Shown here in pieces: positions 53,098-61,874 of a stretch of DNA of 64,000 nucleotides (positions are counted from its first letter, which is position 1; the number at the start of each line of letters is the position of its first letter). A model generated the notes under the pieces. The model was not told the DNA's origin. It did no database searches and saw only the letters and a list, made by a program, of their open reading frames with translations. The stretch covers positions 124,001-188,000 of the forward strand of contig NZ_BPRE01000009.1 in the NCBI RefSeq assembly GCF_022179765.1, read 5' to 3'. The DNA comes from Methylorubrum suomiense (GTDB lineage Bacteria > Pseudomonadota > Alphaproteobacteria > Rhizobiales > Beijerinckiaceae). Made by a program: the position numbers and the translations under genes.

Positions 53098-53766
53098 TTG
53101 AGTGATCCACAACCGGCAGGCCCCAAGCCTCGCCTTGCCCTCCTGTCACCCTACGGTCTCGGTCCCGCCGAGGCCGAGGCGGCCGCGGGGGCGCTCGACG
53201 CCGCCTGCGCGGCGGGGGACGTTGCGGCGGTGATCCTCCGTCTGGCCCCCTCCGACGAGCGCAGCCTCGTGTCCCTACTCAAGCGGCTCTGTCCGCCGGC
53301 GCAGGAGCGGGGCGCGGCGGTCGTCGTCGCCGTGCCGGAATATCCCGGCGATCTCGTCTCGGTGTCGGCCCGCGGTGGGGCGGACGGCGTGCATGTCGAT
53401 CGCGCCGAGGACGAGACCTTGCGCGACCTGCGCGGGCGTCTCCGGGACGGGCGCATCCTCGGGGCGGGCGGTGTGCTCGGATCGCGGGACGCCGCCATGT
53501 TGGCCGGCGAGGCCGGCGTCGATTATCTGCTGTTCGGTGGTCTGTTCGCGGATGGGGGCGCACCCGACGCGGCGGACGTGCGGGAGCGCGCCGCTTGGTG
53601 GGCTGAAATCTTCGAGACGCCCTGCATCGCTGTGGCAGCGCAGGCCGATGAGGTCGCGGCCCTCGCCGCAACGGGCGCCGAGTTCGTCGGCCTCGAAAGC
53701 GCCCTCTGGTTCGGCGATGCCGAGGGCGTGCGGACGGCGCAGGCGGCTCTCGACAAGGCTCGATGA
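53098..53766 (+). CDS. ThiE-like TIM-barrel protein
   Basis: A 222-residue protein related to thiamine-phosphate synthase. RGGADGVHVDRAEDETLRDL corresponds to the ThiE stretch GADGVHLGQxD, but the usual Gln-Asp is altered, and GAGGVLGSRDAAMLAGEAGV and DYLLFGGLFADGG replace the canonical phosphate-binding sequences. It may not make thiamine phosphate. Relatives adjacent to fba/pgk occur in other alphaproteobacteria. TTG start at 53098, 10 bases after the fba stop; the end overlaps the Sel1 gene by 4 bases. Confidence 0.7.
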   Translation: MSDPQPAGPKPRLALLSPYGLGPAEAEAAAGALDAACAAGDVAAVILRLAPSDERSLVSLLKRLCPPAQERGAAVVVAVPEYPGDLVSVSARGGADGVHVDRAEDETLRDLRGRLRDGRILGAGGVLGSRDAAMLAGEAGVDYLLFGGLFADGGAPDAADVRERAAWWAEIFETPCIAVAAQADEVAALAATGAEFVGLESALWFGDAEGVRTAQAALDKAR

Positions 53767-54851
53767 TACTTTTCAACGTTTCGGATTTTCCGAAGTCGAG
53801 GCGTCGCGGCGGCCGGGCCGGTTGGCCCTCCCTCGCCGCGCTCGCGGGTCTCCTCTTCGCGCCGGGAACGCCGTGGGCGGCTCCGAAGGCGCCTGCCACG
53901 GTGCCGCCGAGCAAGGACGTTGCACCGAAGGTGAGCGGGCAGGGCCTAAATCGCGAATTGCCCTCGCCCTACAGCGTCAAATCCGACGGCGCGCAGCCCG
54001 CCAAAGCCGATCCCAATTCCGACGCGGCCTACGGCGCCTATCAGCGCGGACGCTACGTCACCGCCTTTCGCGAGGCGACGAAGCGGATCGAAGCAAATCC
54101 GAAAGATGCCCCGGCCATGACGCTGCTGGGCGAACTCTACAATCAGGGCCTCGGGATCAAGCAGGACCCGAAACGGGCGCTGGAATGGTATCGCCTCGCC
54201 GCCGCGCAGGGCGAGGCGCACGCCATGGCCTCTCTCGGTCTGATGGCGATGGATGGGCGCGGCCAGCCCAAGGACATGAAGACCGGGTGCAGTTGGCTCG
54301 AGCAGGCGGCGCAGCGCGGCGAGCCGAGTGCCGCCTACAACCTCGCGCTGATCCAGATCGGCGATGCGAAGCCGGAGGAGCACATCAAGGCGGCGGCCAA
54401 TTTCCGCAAGGCGGCGGAGGCCGAAATCCCGCCGGCGCAGCACGCACTCGGGGTGCTGTATCTGCAGGGTAAGGGTGTCCAGAAGGACACGGTGCAGGCG
54501 GCGCAGTGGTTCCGGCGTGCCGCCGACAACGGCGATCTGGCCGGCGAGGTCGAGTTCGCGATCCGGCTGTTCCTCGGCGACGGCGTGACCAAGGACGAGG
54601 CGCGGGCCGGCCGTTACTTTCTGCACGCGGCCCGGCGGGGCAATGCCATCGCCCAGAACCGGATCGCCCGGCTTTACCTAGCCGGACGGGGCATGCCGAA
54701 GAACCTCGTCGAGGCGGCGGCGTGGAACCTCGCCGCCGCAGCTCAGGGCCGGCCGGACGAAGTCCTCGACCAGGGAACCGCGGGTCTCAATCCCGAAGAG
54801 CGCAAGCGCGCCGAAGCATTGGCCGCGGAGCGCGCCAACCTCCAGCCTTGA
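53763..54851 (+). CDS. Exported Sel1-repeat (TPR-like) protein
   Basis: A 362-residue protein. Residues 20-45 form a signal-like hydrophobic stretch (WPSLAALAGLLFAPGTPWAA) after a basic N-terminus. From about 85 to 340 there are about six Sel1 repeats, each with an A-x2-G-x5-A-x-x-WYRxAAxQG/N pattern, for example RALEWYRLAAAQGEAHAMAS and AAQWFRRAADNGDLAGEVEF. Such solenoids bind partner proteins, here probably in the periplasm. The start overlaps the ThiE-like gene (ATGA), so it is co-translated. Confidence 0.85.
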   Translation: MILFNVSDFPKSRRRGGRAGWPSLAALAGLLFAPGTPWAAPKAPATVPPSKDVAPKVSGQGLNRELPSPYSVKSDGAQPAKADPNSDAAYGAYQRGRYVTAFREATKRIEANPKDAPAMTLLGELYNQGLGIKQDPKRALEWYRLAAAQGEAHAMASLGLMAMDGRGQPKDMKTGCSWLEQAAQRGEPSAAYNLALIQIGDAKPEEHIKAAANFRKAAEAEIPPAQHALGVLYLQGKGVQKDTVQAAQWFRRAADNGDLAGEVEFAIRLFLGDGVTKDEARAGRYFLHAARRGNAIAQNRIARLYLAGRGMPKNLVEAAAWNLAAAAQGRPDEVLDQGTAGLNPEERKRAEALAAERANLQP

Positions 54852-54879
54852 ACAAGACCGACTCCCGCCGCCGAATGGA

Positions 54880-55338
54880 TTAGTGATCCTCGGCGGTCGC
54901 GCCGGTGTCCGAAATGTCCGTCACGGAGGCCTTGTCCACCGGCGGTTCGGCGCTGGCGACCGATTTCGTCTCGAGCAGGGGCTGGAGGCGGGCAGCGAGT
55001 TGCTTGTCGAGATGCCGGGCATAGGCGCCCTTGAAGTAGCGCTCACCGGTGCCGCGCCCGTAGAGCTGGTCATGGGCGACCGCCATGCGCTGGACTTCCG
55101 GACGGCAGAGGAAGCCGATCACCCCGGCCGCCTCGTACCAGCGACCGTCGCGGGCCAGCCGCATCGCCTTCGGGTTCGACAGCACCGTCTCGGCAAAGCA
55201 GGCCGTGGCCGCGTCTTCGAGGGGGCTCAACACGACATGGGCCGTGCCGGGCACGCGCTCGCGCTGACGGGCGGGTCGCGCCTCCGCCGCGGAGGAGGCT
55301 AGAGCGACGGCAAGACCGCAGAGCAGCACGGCTTTCAT
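54880..55338 (-). CDS. Exported protein with two paired cysteines, unknown
   Basis: A 152-residue protein. Residues 1-21 are a signal peptide (MKAVLLCGLAVALASSAAEA). The mature part has TACFAETVLSNPKAMRLARD and VIGFLCRPEVQRMAVAHDQL, giving a likely Cys-Cys bond, and GERYFKGAYARHLDKQLAAR. It is mostly helical by composition with an acidic tail. No family recognised. Convergent with the Sel1 gene. Confidence 0.6.
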   Translation of the reverse strand: MKAVLLCGLAVALASSAAEARPARQRERVPGTAHVVLSPLEDAATACFAETVLSNPKAMRLARDGRWYEAAGVIGFLCRPEVQRMAVAHDQLYGRGTGERYFKGAYARHLDKQLAARLQPLLETKSVASAEPPVDKASVTDISDTGATAEDH

Positions 55339-55470
55339 GGGGCGTCTCGAACCAGTGTCGAACACCCGCATTCTTTGCTGAACAAATCGTCAGATCTAGG
55401 GCGCTGAGCCGCACTTCATGACGCAGTGCGAGACAAAATCAGCCTGTCGCCCGGGCGCCACATGTGCCGT

Positions 55471-55866
55471 TCAGCCGCGGCGCACAGCATTCCAGTTGCC
55501 GCTGCAGCTGATGAGCCCGCCACCAACGGTCTGCCACGTGCCCGAGCCGCTGCCGGCGGGGGTCAATCGACCGACCACCTGGGCGGAATCCTGGCCACGG
55601 GAGATCAACCCGCGGACCGCGCCGTTCTGTGAGACGCGCCCCTGGATATTGACTTCGCCCCCACCGTAGACCGCTTCGCCGCGCTGGATCTGAACGCCGT
55701 AGCGGTAGGCCCGATCGCAGGGACCGTCGCGCGTGACCACCTCGATGCTCCAGCGCCCGTCATAGCGGTGCGGTACCTGTACCTTGCGCTGGGCGGCATC
55801 GACCGGACCAGCCACCGTCACAGCGATGACGGCGGAAAGGCAAGTCGCGAGAATCGGCAGGCGCAT
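55471..55866 (-). CDS. Exported small beta-rich protein, unknown
   Basis: A 131-residue protein. Residues 1-28 are a signal peptide (LPILATCLSAVIAVTVAGPV). The mature chain begins RYDGRWSIEVVTRDGPCDRA and contains VNIQGRVSQNGAVRGLISRG and GSGSGTWQTVGGGLISCSGN. It resembles a widespread small Rhizobiales family with the DGxWS start and two Cys, probably disulfide-bonded and beta-rich. Function unknown. Same strand as the mutase gene but separated by about 100 bases. Confidence 0.65.
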   Translation of the reverse strand: MRLPILATCLSAVIAVTVAGPVDAAQRKVQVPHRYDGRWSIEVVTRDGPCDRAYRYGVQIQRGEAVYGGGEVNIQGRVSQNGAVRGLISRGQDSAQVVGRLTPAGSGSGTWQTVGGGLISCSGNWNAVRRG

Positions 55867-55968
55867 GGCGTCGGGTCCGGCTGTCCACATACGGCAGGAT
55901 CGCCCTGCACCCGGCCGAACATTGGTTCAATGCCGGGAGAGTCAAGGCGTGTCCGACTGGCGCCCGGG

Positions 55969-57789
55969 TCAGCCCTTCGCCCGAATCCCCGCCTCGGTCA
56001 GGAGGGCGAGCAGATCGCATCCCGCGAACAGGAAACCATCGACCCCCGCTTCGCGCAGGCTCGCTTCATCCGCGGGCTTCCCGGCGAGGTAGAGCGTACC
56101 GCAGCCCGCCGCCTTCAGGGCTCGAGCCGCCGGGACGGCCTCGGTCTCGTAGAGCTTGTCCGATGAACAGAGACAGGCGAGCCGTGCGCCGGACGCCTTG
56201 AAGGCGTCCGTGAGAGCGGCGACATCGGAGAAGCCATCGTTGCCGAGCGCCTCGATCCCGCCCGCAGCGAAGGCGTTGGCCGCGAAGGTCGAGCGGGCAT
56301 TGTGAATGGCGACCGGCCCGAGATTGGCCAGGAACACGACAGGGCGCTGGCCGCCTTGCGCCAGGATTGCGTCGGAGGCGTCGCGCAGGGCTTCGTAGGG
56401 CTCGGCGACGCGCAGGGAGGGAAGGGCACCGGCCGGTCGCGCTTCCGCCTCGCGCGGCGCCACGTCGAGCACCGCCACCGGCTTTTCGGCGAGAGAGGGG
56501 AACTCGCTGGCGCCGGTCAGCGGCTGCTTGCGGGTCGCGACCGCACGCTCGCGCGCCGTTCGCACGCCTTCTATCCGGCCGGCGAGGGCGCCGGAGGCGA
56601 GGCTCCGGGCGAGCCCGCCCTCCCGCTCGATCTCCTGGAAGGCCGCCCAGGCCTTTTCGGTCAATTCGGCGGTCAGCGCCTCGAACCCCCCAGCGCCCGC
56701 GGCCGGATCAGACACCTTGGCGAGGTTCGATTCCTCCAGGAGCACGATCTGGCTGTTGCGCACCACGCGGCGCGCGAAGGCATCGGGGAGGCCGAGTGCG
56801 AGGGTGTAGGGCAGGGCGGTGACCGAATCGGCGCCGCCGAGGCCCGCGGATGCCGAAGCCATGGCCGTGCGCAGGATGTTCACGAAGGGATCGCGGCGCG
56901 TCATCATTCGCCACGCGGTCTCGGCCAGCACCCGCAGGGGCTTCGGCTCCAGCCCGCAGGCTTCCTCGACCCGTGCCCAGAGGCGGCGGATCGCCCGGAA
57001 CTTGGCGATGGTCAGGAATTCGTCGGCATCCGCCACGAGCAGCACGGAGATCGCCTCCCGCGCCCGGTCCAGATCGTGTCCGCCCGCCTCGAGCGCGCGG
57101 AGATAAGCGACGGCCGTAGCGAGCACGGCGGCCAGTTCCTGCACTTCGCTGGCGCCGGCCTCGTGGTAGGGGCGGGCATCGGCCAGAGCCACACGGCCGC
57201 GATAGGCGGAGAAATCGGTGAGCGCCTGAGAGAGCCGCGTTTCCCAGCCCTCGCTCACCCAGCCGGTCGCCGCCTGCCCGCCGAGCGGGTCGAGGCCGAG
57301 ATCGATGTCGAGTTCGGCCGGATCGTCACCGCGCCGTTCGACCAGTTGCTTGAGCAGTGCCGCGACCTCGAAGCCGCGCCCGCCCGCGTCGATCCGCAGG
57401 GCGATGAGCGGCAGCATCACGCCGTTCAGCGCAGCCTCGAGCCCATCGGCATCGGTGAGGGCAAGGCCGAAGCCGCGGGCGGCGGGAGCCCCGGCCTCGA
57501 CCAGAACCAGAGCGTCGGCGCCCCCCTCGAGATCCGTGAGCGCCTGGGCGGCGGCTTTTCCGGCGTCGGGATGATCGATGCGCTGCGCCAGACGCCAAGG
57601 TCCGGGGGCCCTGACCGGCTGGGCAACGGGGGCTGCCGGCTCGTAGAGCGGTTCGATGCGAAGGCCGTCCGCGGTCTTCGAGACGAGCCGCTTCTCGTAA
57701 TCGCCACCCTTCAGCGCGGCATCGACCGCCTTGCGCCAACGCTCGCGGGTCGCGGGCTCGAACAACTCGGCAAGCGGACGATCTTCCAT
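55969..57789 (-). CDS. mcmB: Methylmalonyl-CoA mutase beta (small) subunit
   Basis: A 606-residue non-catalytic subunit. After an N-terminal segment (LAELFEPATRERWRKAVDAA, then RIEPLYEP) it follows the mutase barrel with LALGLPDAFARRVVRNSQIV and GAGGFEALTAELTEKAWAAF. The C-terminal cobalamin-like domain lacks the DxHxxG motif, as usual for beta subunits. With the alpha subunit, encoded elsewhere, it interconverts methylmalonyl- and succinyl-CoA, a step of the ethylmalonyl-CoA pathway. The ATG at 57789 was chosen as the first that fits the family start. The gene stands alone, as in M. extorquens. Confidence 0.88.
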   Translation of the reverse strand: MEDRPLAELFEPATRERWRKAVDAALKGGDYEKRLVSKTADGLRIEPLYEPAAPVAQPVRAPGPWRLAQRIDHPDAGKAAAQALTDLEGGADALVLVEAGAPAARGFGLALTDADGLEAALNGVMLPLIALRIDAGGRGFEVAALLKQLVERRGDDPAELDIDLGLDPLGGQAATGWVSEGWETRLSQALTDFSAYRGRVALADARPYHEAGASEVQELAAVLATAVAYLRALEAGGHDLDRAREAISVLLVADADEFLTIAKFRAIRRLWARVEEACGLEPKPLRVLAETAWRMMTRRDPFVNILRTAMASASAGLGGADSVTALPYTLALGLPDAFARRVVRNSQIVLLEESNLAKVSDPAAGAGGFEALTAELTEKAWAAFQEIEREGGLARSLASGALAGRIEGVRTARERAVATRKQPLTGASEFPSLAEKPVAVLDVAPREAEARPAGALPSLRVAEPYEALRDASDAILAQGGQRPVVFLANLGPVAIHNARSTFAANAFAAGGIEALGNDGFSDVAALTDAFKASGARLACLCSSDKLYETEAVPAARALKAAGCGTLYLAGKPADEASLREAGVDGFLFAGCDLLALLTEAGIRAKG

Positions 57790-57932
57790 CGTAAACCCTG
57801 GCGGTACGGCGATTCCGGCTCGCTCCTTGTAAGAGCGGCGGCTCGGCCGCAAGCCTTTGCACGGGCCACGGCGGAGCGACAACCGACTTTAGTCCGGGTG
57901 GAAGCGCAGGTACCGTTCAAAATCCTGAAGCG

Positions 57933-58784
57933 TCAGCCAAAAATAATCAGTCCCGCGAAACCGAGCGAGCCGACGATGATGCGCCACCACGCGAACAGCC
58001 AGAAACCGTGGCGGGACACGTAGTCGAGCACGGTCCGCACCACGATCAGCGCCGAGACGAAGGCGGCCACAAACCCGATCACGATCAGGACGGCGTCGTC
58101 GGAGGACAGGTTCTTGTAGTTGTCGAGAAGGTCCTTGGCGAAGGCGCCGGCCATCGTCGGCATGGCGAGGTAGAACGAGAATTCGGTGGCCGAGCGCTTG
58201 CTCGCACCCATCAGCATTGCGCCGACGATGGTGGCGCCCGAGCGCGAGACGCCGGGGATCATCGCGAGACACTGGAAGATGCCGATCTTGAGCGCCATCG
58301 GCAGGCTGAATTCGAACACGTCGGTCTTGCGCGGCGCCTCCACAGTATCGGTATGGCTCTCGTCGGCCGGGGTCGCCTTGGGTTCGCCGACCATGTCGTC
58401 GATGACCAGCAGCACGAGGCCGCCCGCGACCAGCGTGGCGCAGATGATCCACGGGTTGAACAGGTAGGCCTTGATCAGTTTCGAGAAGAGGCCGCCGATG
58501 ATCGCCGCCGGTAGGAAGGCGACCAGAACGGCTGCCACGAAGCGCCGGGCCTTCGGGTCGTTCGGAAGGCTGCGCGCGATGCCCCAGAGCTTGCCGAAAT
58601 AGGCGTAGAGGATGGCCAGCACCGCACCGAGCTGGATCAGCACCTCGAAGGTGTTGTTCGGCGAGTGGAAGCCGATGAAGTGGCCGACCAACAGCTGGTG
58701 ACCGGTCGAGGACACCGGAATGAACTCGGTGGCTCCCTCCACCACGGCGAGCACGAGCGCCTTCGCGATCAGGACGAGATCCAT
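57933..58784 (-). CDS. uppP: Undecaprenyl-diphosphatase UppP (BacA)
   Basis: A 283-residue inner-membrane enzyme that recycles undecaprenyl pyrophosphate to the phosphate carrier for cell-wall and glycan synthesis. About eight helices. The two active-site motifs are [20 protein letters not shown] and [21 protein letters not shown] cytosolic/periplasmic loop at about 130-150 is charged ([13 protein letters not shown]). ATG has GAGGAG about 10 bases upstream. Overexpression in other bacteria gives bacitracin resistance. Confidence 0.95.
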   Translation of the reverse strand: MDLVLIAKALVLAVVEGATEFIPVSSTGHQLLVGHFIGFHSPNNTFEVLIQLGAVLAILYAYFGKLWGIARSLPNDPKARRFVAAVLVAFLPAAIIGGLFSKLIKAYLFNPWIICATLVAGGLVLLVIDDMVGEPKATPADESHTDTVEAPRKTDVFEFSLPMALKIGIFQCLAMIPGVSRSGATIVGAMLMGASKRSATEFSFYLAMPTMAGAFAKDLLDNYKNLSSDDAVLIVIGFVAAFVSALIVVRTVLDYVSRHGFWLFAWWRIIVGSLGFAGLIIFG

Positions 58785-59040
58785 GGGTCTGCTGCTCCTC
58801 GCGCCGGCACGGCGCCCATTCCGCGCCGTGTGGGCGGGCGCGCGACACCGGGCAAGACGACGGCGGTGCGGCAGCTTTGGGGCGGCAGCGTTGACGCGCG
58901 GTTACCGAGATGCATCAAGCGTGTTAACGGGGCCGAAACGGACCGGACATAATCCTGGCTTGTCGGCCAGGGTCATGCTCGGCCGCAGCGAGTTGCCGAG
59001 CCGGCGGCTTCTTCACACGTCACGCTGAATCACGGCCTCA

Positions 59041-59733
59041 ATGGCGACCCTTCACCACGCTCCGTTCTGTCCGAATTCGCGGTTCATCCGTCTCGCGCTC
59101 ACCGAGATGGGCATGGAACCGGTGCTCGTGGAGGAGCGGGCCTGGGAGCGACGCCGGGATTTCCTCATCGTCAACCCGGCGGGCACCACGCCGGTGCTGG
59201 TCGAGCAGACCGGGCTCGCGATCCCCGGGGCGGGGGTGATCGCCGAATATCTCGACGAGACACGGGGACTCGGCCTGAACGGACGGCGACTCCTGCCCGA
59301 CACCACCACCGCCCGCGTCGAGGTGCGCCGCCTCCTCGACTGGTTCCTCGTGAAGTTCAACGGGGAGGTGACCGAGTATCTCGTCACCGAGAAGATCGAC
59401 AAACGCTTCATGCCGAGTTCGGAGGGTGGTGGTCCCCCGGACATGAACGCCATCCGCGCGGCGCGCACCAATGTGCGCTATCACCTCAAATATATCGGCT
59501 ACCTCATCGGCCAACGCCGTTGGCTGGCGGGCGACCACCTGACCTATGCGGATCTGGCGGCGGCGGCCCATCTTTCCTGCGTGGATTATCTCGGCGACGT
59601 GCCATGGGACGAGGACGAGATGGCGAAGGACTGGTACGCGCGGGTGAAGTCCCGCCCGTCCTTCCGTCCCCTCCTCGCCGACCGGGCACCGGGAATGCCG
59701 CCATCGGCCCATTACGCGAATCTGGATTTCTGA
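59041..59733 (+). CDS. Glutathione S-transferase family protein
   Basis: A 230-residue cytosolic protein. The thioredoxin-like half starts MATLHHAPFCPNSRFIRLAL with the CPxS active-site turn and NPAGTTPVLVEQTGLAIPG, which binds glutathione; GVIAEYLDET follows. The helical half (about 95-225) has YLIGQRRWLAGDHLTYADLA, the N-capping/DLAAA motif. Substrate unknown. Its 3' end lies just before or overlaps queG. Confidence 0.88.
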   Translation: MATLHHAPFCPNSRFIRLALTEMGMEPVLVEERAWERRRDFLIVNPAGTTPVLVEQTGLAIPGAGVIAEYLDETRGLGLNGRRLLPDTTTARVEVRRLLDWFLVKFNGEVTEYLVTEKIDKRFMPSSEGGGPPDMNAIRAARTNVRYHLKYIGYLIGQRRWLAGDHLTYADLAAAAHLSCVDYLGDVPWDEDEMAKDWYARVKSRPSFRPLLADRAPGMPPSAHYANLDF

Positions 59734-59777
59734 AGCCCGAACGGACGGTCCTGACCGGTTCCGCCCTCCGTCAGGTC

Positions 59778-60917
59778 GTGGAGGAACGGGCCCGCAAACT
59801 CGGCTTCGATGCTGTGCGCGTCACCCGCCCCGATGCCGTCCCGCTGACCCGCGAGCGGCTGCCGGCTTGGCTGGCGGCCGAGCATCACGGCAGCATGGAC
59901 TGGATGGAGGAGCGCGCCGGCCAGCGGGCCGATCCGTCCACCCTCTGGCCCGAGGTCCGCAGCGTCGTTATGCTCGGCATGAATGCCGGGCCGCAGACCG
60001 ACCCGCTCGAGCTTCTGGCACGGAGGGATCGCGGCGCCATCGCGACCTACGCGCAGAGGCGCGACTACCACGATGTCATCAAGGGCAAGCTGAAGGAGCT
60101 CGGCGGCTTCCTCTCCGCGCGCTCGGGCAGGCCGGTGAAAGTCTTCTGCGACACGGCTCCGGTGATGGAGAAGCCGCTCGCCCAGGCCGCCGGTCTCGGC
60201 TGGCAGGGCAAGCACACGGTGCTGCTCTCGCGCCAGCACGGCAATTGGCTCATGCTCGGCGCGATCTTCGCGGCCGCCGATCTCCCGATCGACGCCCCCG
60301 AAAGCGACCATTGCGGCTCCTGCCGTCGCTGCCTCCAGGCTTGCCCGACCGCCGCCTTCCCGGCCCCGTATCAGCTCGATGCGCGGCGCTGCATCGCCTA
60401 TCTCACCATCGAGCATGCGGGCCCGATCCCGGAGGAATTTCGCGAGAGCATCGGCAATCGCATCTTCGGCTGCGACGATTGCCTCGCGGTCTGTCCCTGG
60501 AACAAGTTCGCCGCAAAAGCGCGCGAGTCGCGCATGGCGGCCCGGTCCGATCTCGCCGCCCCTCCGCTGGCGGAGCTATCCCGGCTGGACGAGGCCAGCT
60601 TCCGGTCCTTCTTCGCCGGCACGCCGGTCAAACGGACCGGTCGCGACCGCATGCTCCGCAACGTGCTCATCGCCATCGGCAATTCGGGGGATGCCACCCT
60701 CGGCGAGGAGGCCGCGCGCTGTCTCGCCGACCCGGATCCGACCGTACGGGGCGCCGCCGTCTGGGCCTGTGGGCGTCTGTTCCCGGCCGTGCGGCTCGCG
60801 GCCCTCTACGCGGCCCATGGCCAGGACGAGGCGGATGCCCATGTGAGGGACGAATGGCGCGCCCTCTCGCTCACCCCTATTCAGGGGGCGCCCGCTTCGG
60901 AGACCTCGCCCGCATGA
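59778..60917 (+). CDS. queG: Epoxyqueuosine reductase
   Basis: A 379-residue cobalamin-dependent iron-sulfur enzyme for the last step of queuosine synthesis in tRNA. WLAAEHHGSMDWMEERAGQR, VFCDTAPVMEKPLAQAAGLG and WQGKHTVLLS are QueG stretches. Two [4Fe-4S] motifs follow (CGSCRRCLQACPTAAF and CDDCLAVCPWNKF), and a HEAT-like C-terminus (from about 300) ends it. The start is a problem: no ATG or good GTG lies where relatives begin; GTG 59778 trims about 16 residues, while a CTG at 59730 overlapping the GST stop would restore them. Confidence 0.88.
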   Translation: MEERARKLGFDAVRVTRPDAVPLTRERLPAWLAAEHHGSMDWMEERAGQRADPSTLWPEVRSVVMLGMNAGPQTDPLELLARRDRGAIATYAQRRDYHDVIKGKLKELGGFLSARSGRPVKVFCDTAPVMEKPLAQAAGLGWQGKHTVLLSRQHGNWLMLGAIFAAADLPIDAPESDHCGSCRRCLQACPTAAFPAPYQLDARRCIAYLTIEHAGPIPEEFRESIGNRIFGCDDCLAVCPWNKFAAKARESRMAARSDLAAPPLAELSRLDEASFRSFFAGTPVKRTGRDRMLRNVLIAIGNSGDATLGEEAARCLADPDPTVRGAAVWACGRLFPAVRLAALYAAHGQDEADAHVRDEWRALSLTPIQGAPASETSPA

Positions 60918-61789
60918 ACCTCTTCGTCTTCGGCTTCGGCTTCTCTGCCCGCCATTTCGCCGAATCCGAGCGGTCGCGTTTCACCACCGTCCGGGGAACG
61001 GTGACCGAGGCGGATCGCGCGCGAAAGCTCGCCGCCGAAACCGGGTTCACCCTGCGGGCCTTCGGCCCGGAAACGGACGATCCCGGCATCGCCGACGACC
61101 TGGCCGATACCGACATCCTTCTCGTCTCGGCTCCGCCCGGGCCCCACGGTGACACGGCGCTTTCTCGCTACCGGGCGGCCATCGCGGCCAGTCGGATCCG
61201 GTGGATCGGCTATCTGTCGACCATCGGGGTCTACGGCGATCAGGGGGGCGCCTGGATCGACGAGAGCACAATCGCCACCCCGAAAAGTGCCCGCTCCCGC
61301 GAGCGCCTCGCGGTCGAGGAGGCGTGGTTGGCGCTCGGGGCCGAGACCGGCAAGGCGGTGCAGGTGTTCCGTCTCTCGGGCATCTACGGACCCGGTCGGA
61401 ATCCCATCGTGAAGCTGCGCGAGGGCCGCACCCAGCGCATCGTCAAGCCGGGGCAGGTGTTCAACCGCATCCATGTCGCCGACATCGCCACGACGCTGGC
61501 GGCCTCGATCGATCGACCGAGGGGCGGCGCGATCTACAACGTCACCGACGACGAGCCCGCGCCGCCTCAGACGGTGATCGAGCATGCCGCGGCTCTCACC
61601 GGACTGCCGCTCCCCCCCGCCGTCGATTTCGAGACGGCGGATCTGAGCCCGATGGCACGCAGCTTCTACGGCGAGAACAAGCGCGTCCGGAATGGCCTGA
61701 TCCGCGGGGAGCTGGGCGTCACGCTCGCCTATCCGACCTACCGTGAGGGTCTGGCCGGTCTGGTCTCCGATGCCGAGCGCGGCCGCTGA
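60914..61789 (+). CDS. NAD(P)-binding YeeZ-like protein
   Basis: A 291-residue Rossmann-fold protein of the extended SDR group. MNLFVFGFGFSARHFAESER is the dinucleotide loop, IGYLSTIGVYGDQGGAWIDE follows, and FRLSGIYGPGRNPIVKLREG and VFNRIHVADIATTLAASI are typical of YeeZ-like proteins, which often lack the complete Tyr-x-x-x-Lys catalytic set. The start overlaps the queG stop (ATGA), so they are co-translated. Function unknown. Confidence 0.8.
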   Translation: MNLFVFGFGFSARHFAESERSRFTTVRGTVTEADRARKLAAETGFTLRAFGPETDDPGIADDLADTDILLVSAPPGPHGDTALSRYRAAIAASRIRWIGYLSTIGVYGDQGGAWIDESTIATPKSARSRERLAVEEAWLALGAETGKAVQVFRLSGIYGPGRNPIVKLREGRTQRIVKPGQVFNRIHVADIATTLAASIDRPRGGAIYNVTDDEPAPPQTVIEHAAALTGLPLPPAVDFETADLSPMARSFYGENKRVRNGLIRGELGVTLAYPTYREGLAGLVSDAERGR

Positions 61790-61874
61790 ACCGGTAGCCG
61801 CCTGCACGCCTCGTTCTCGGCACTCCAACCGTCGTGGGACCTCCACCAGAACCCGTGCCCCTTCAACAGCCGCC

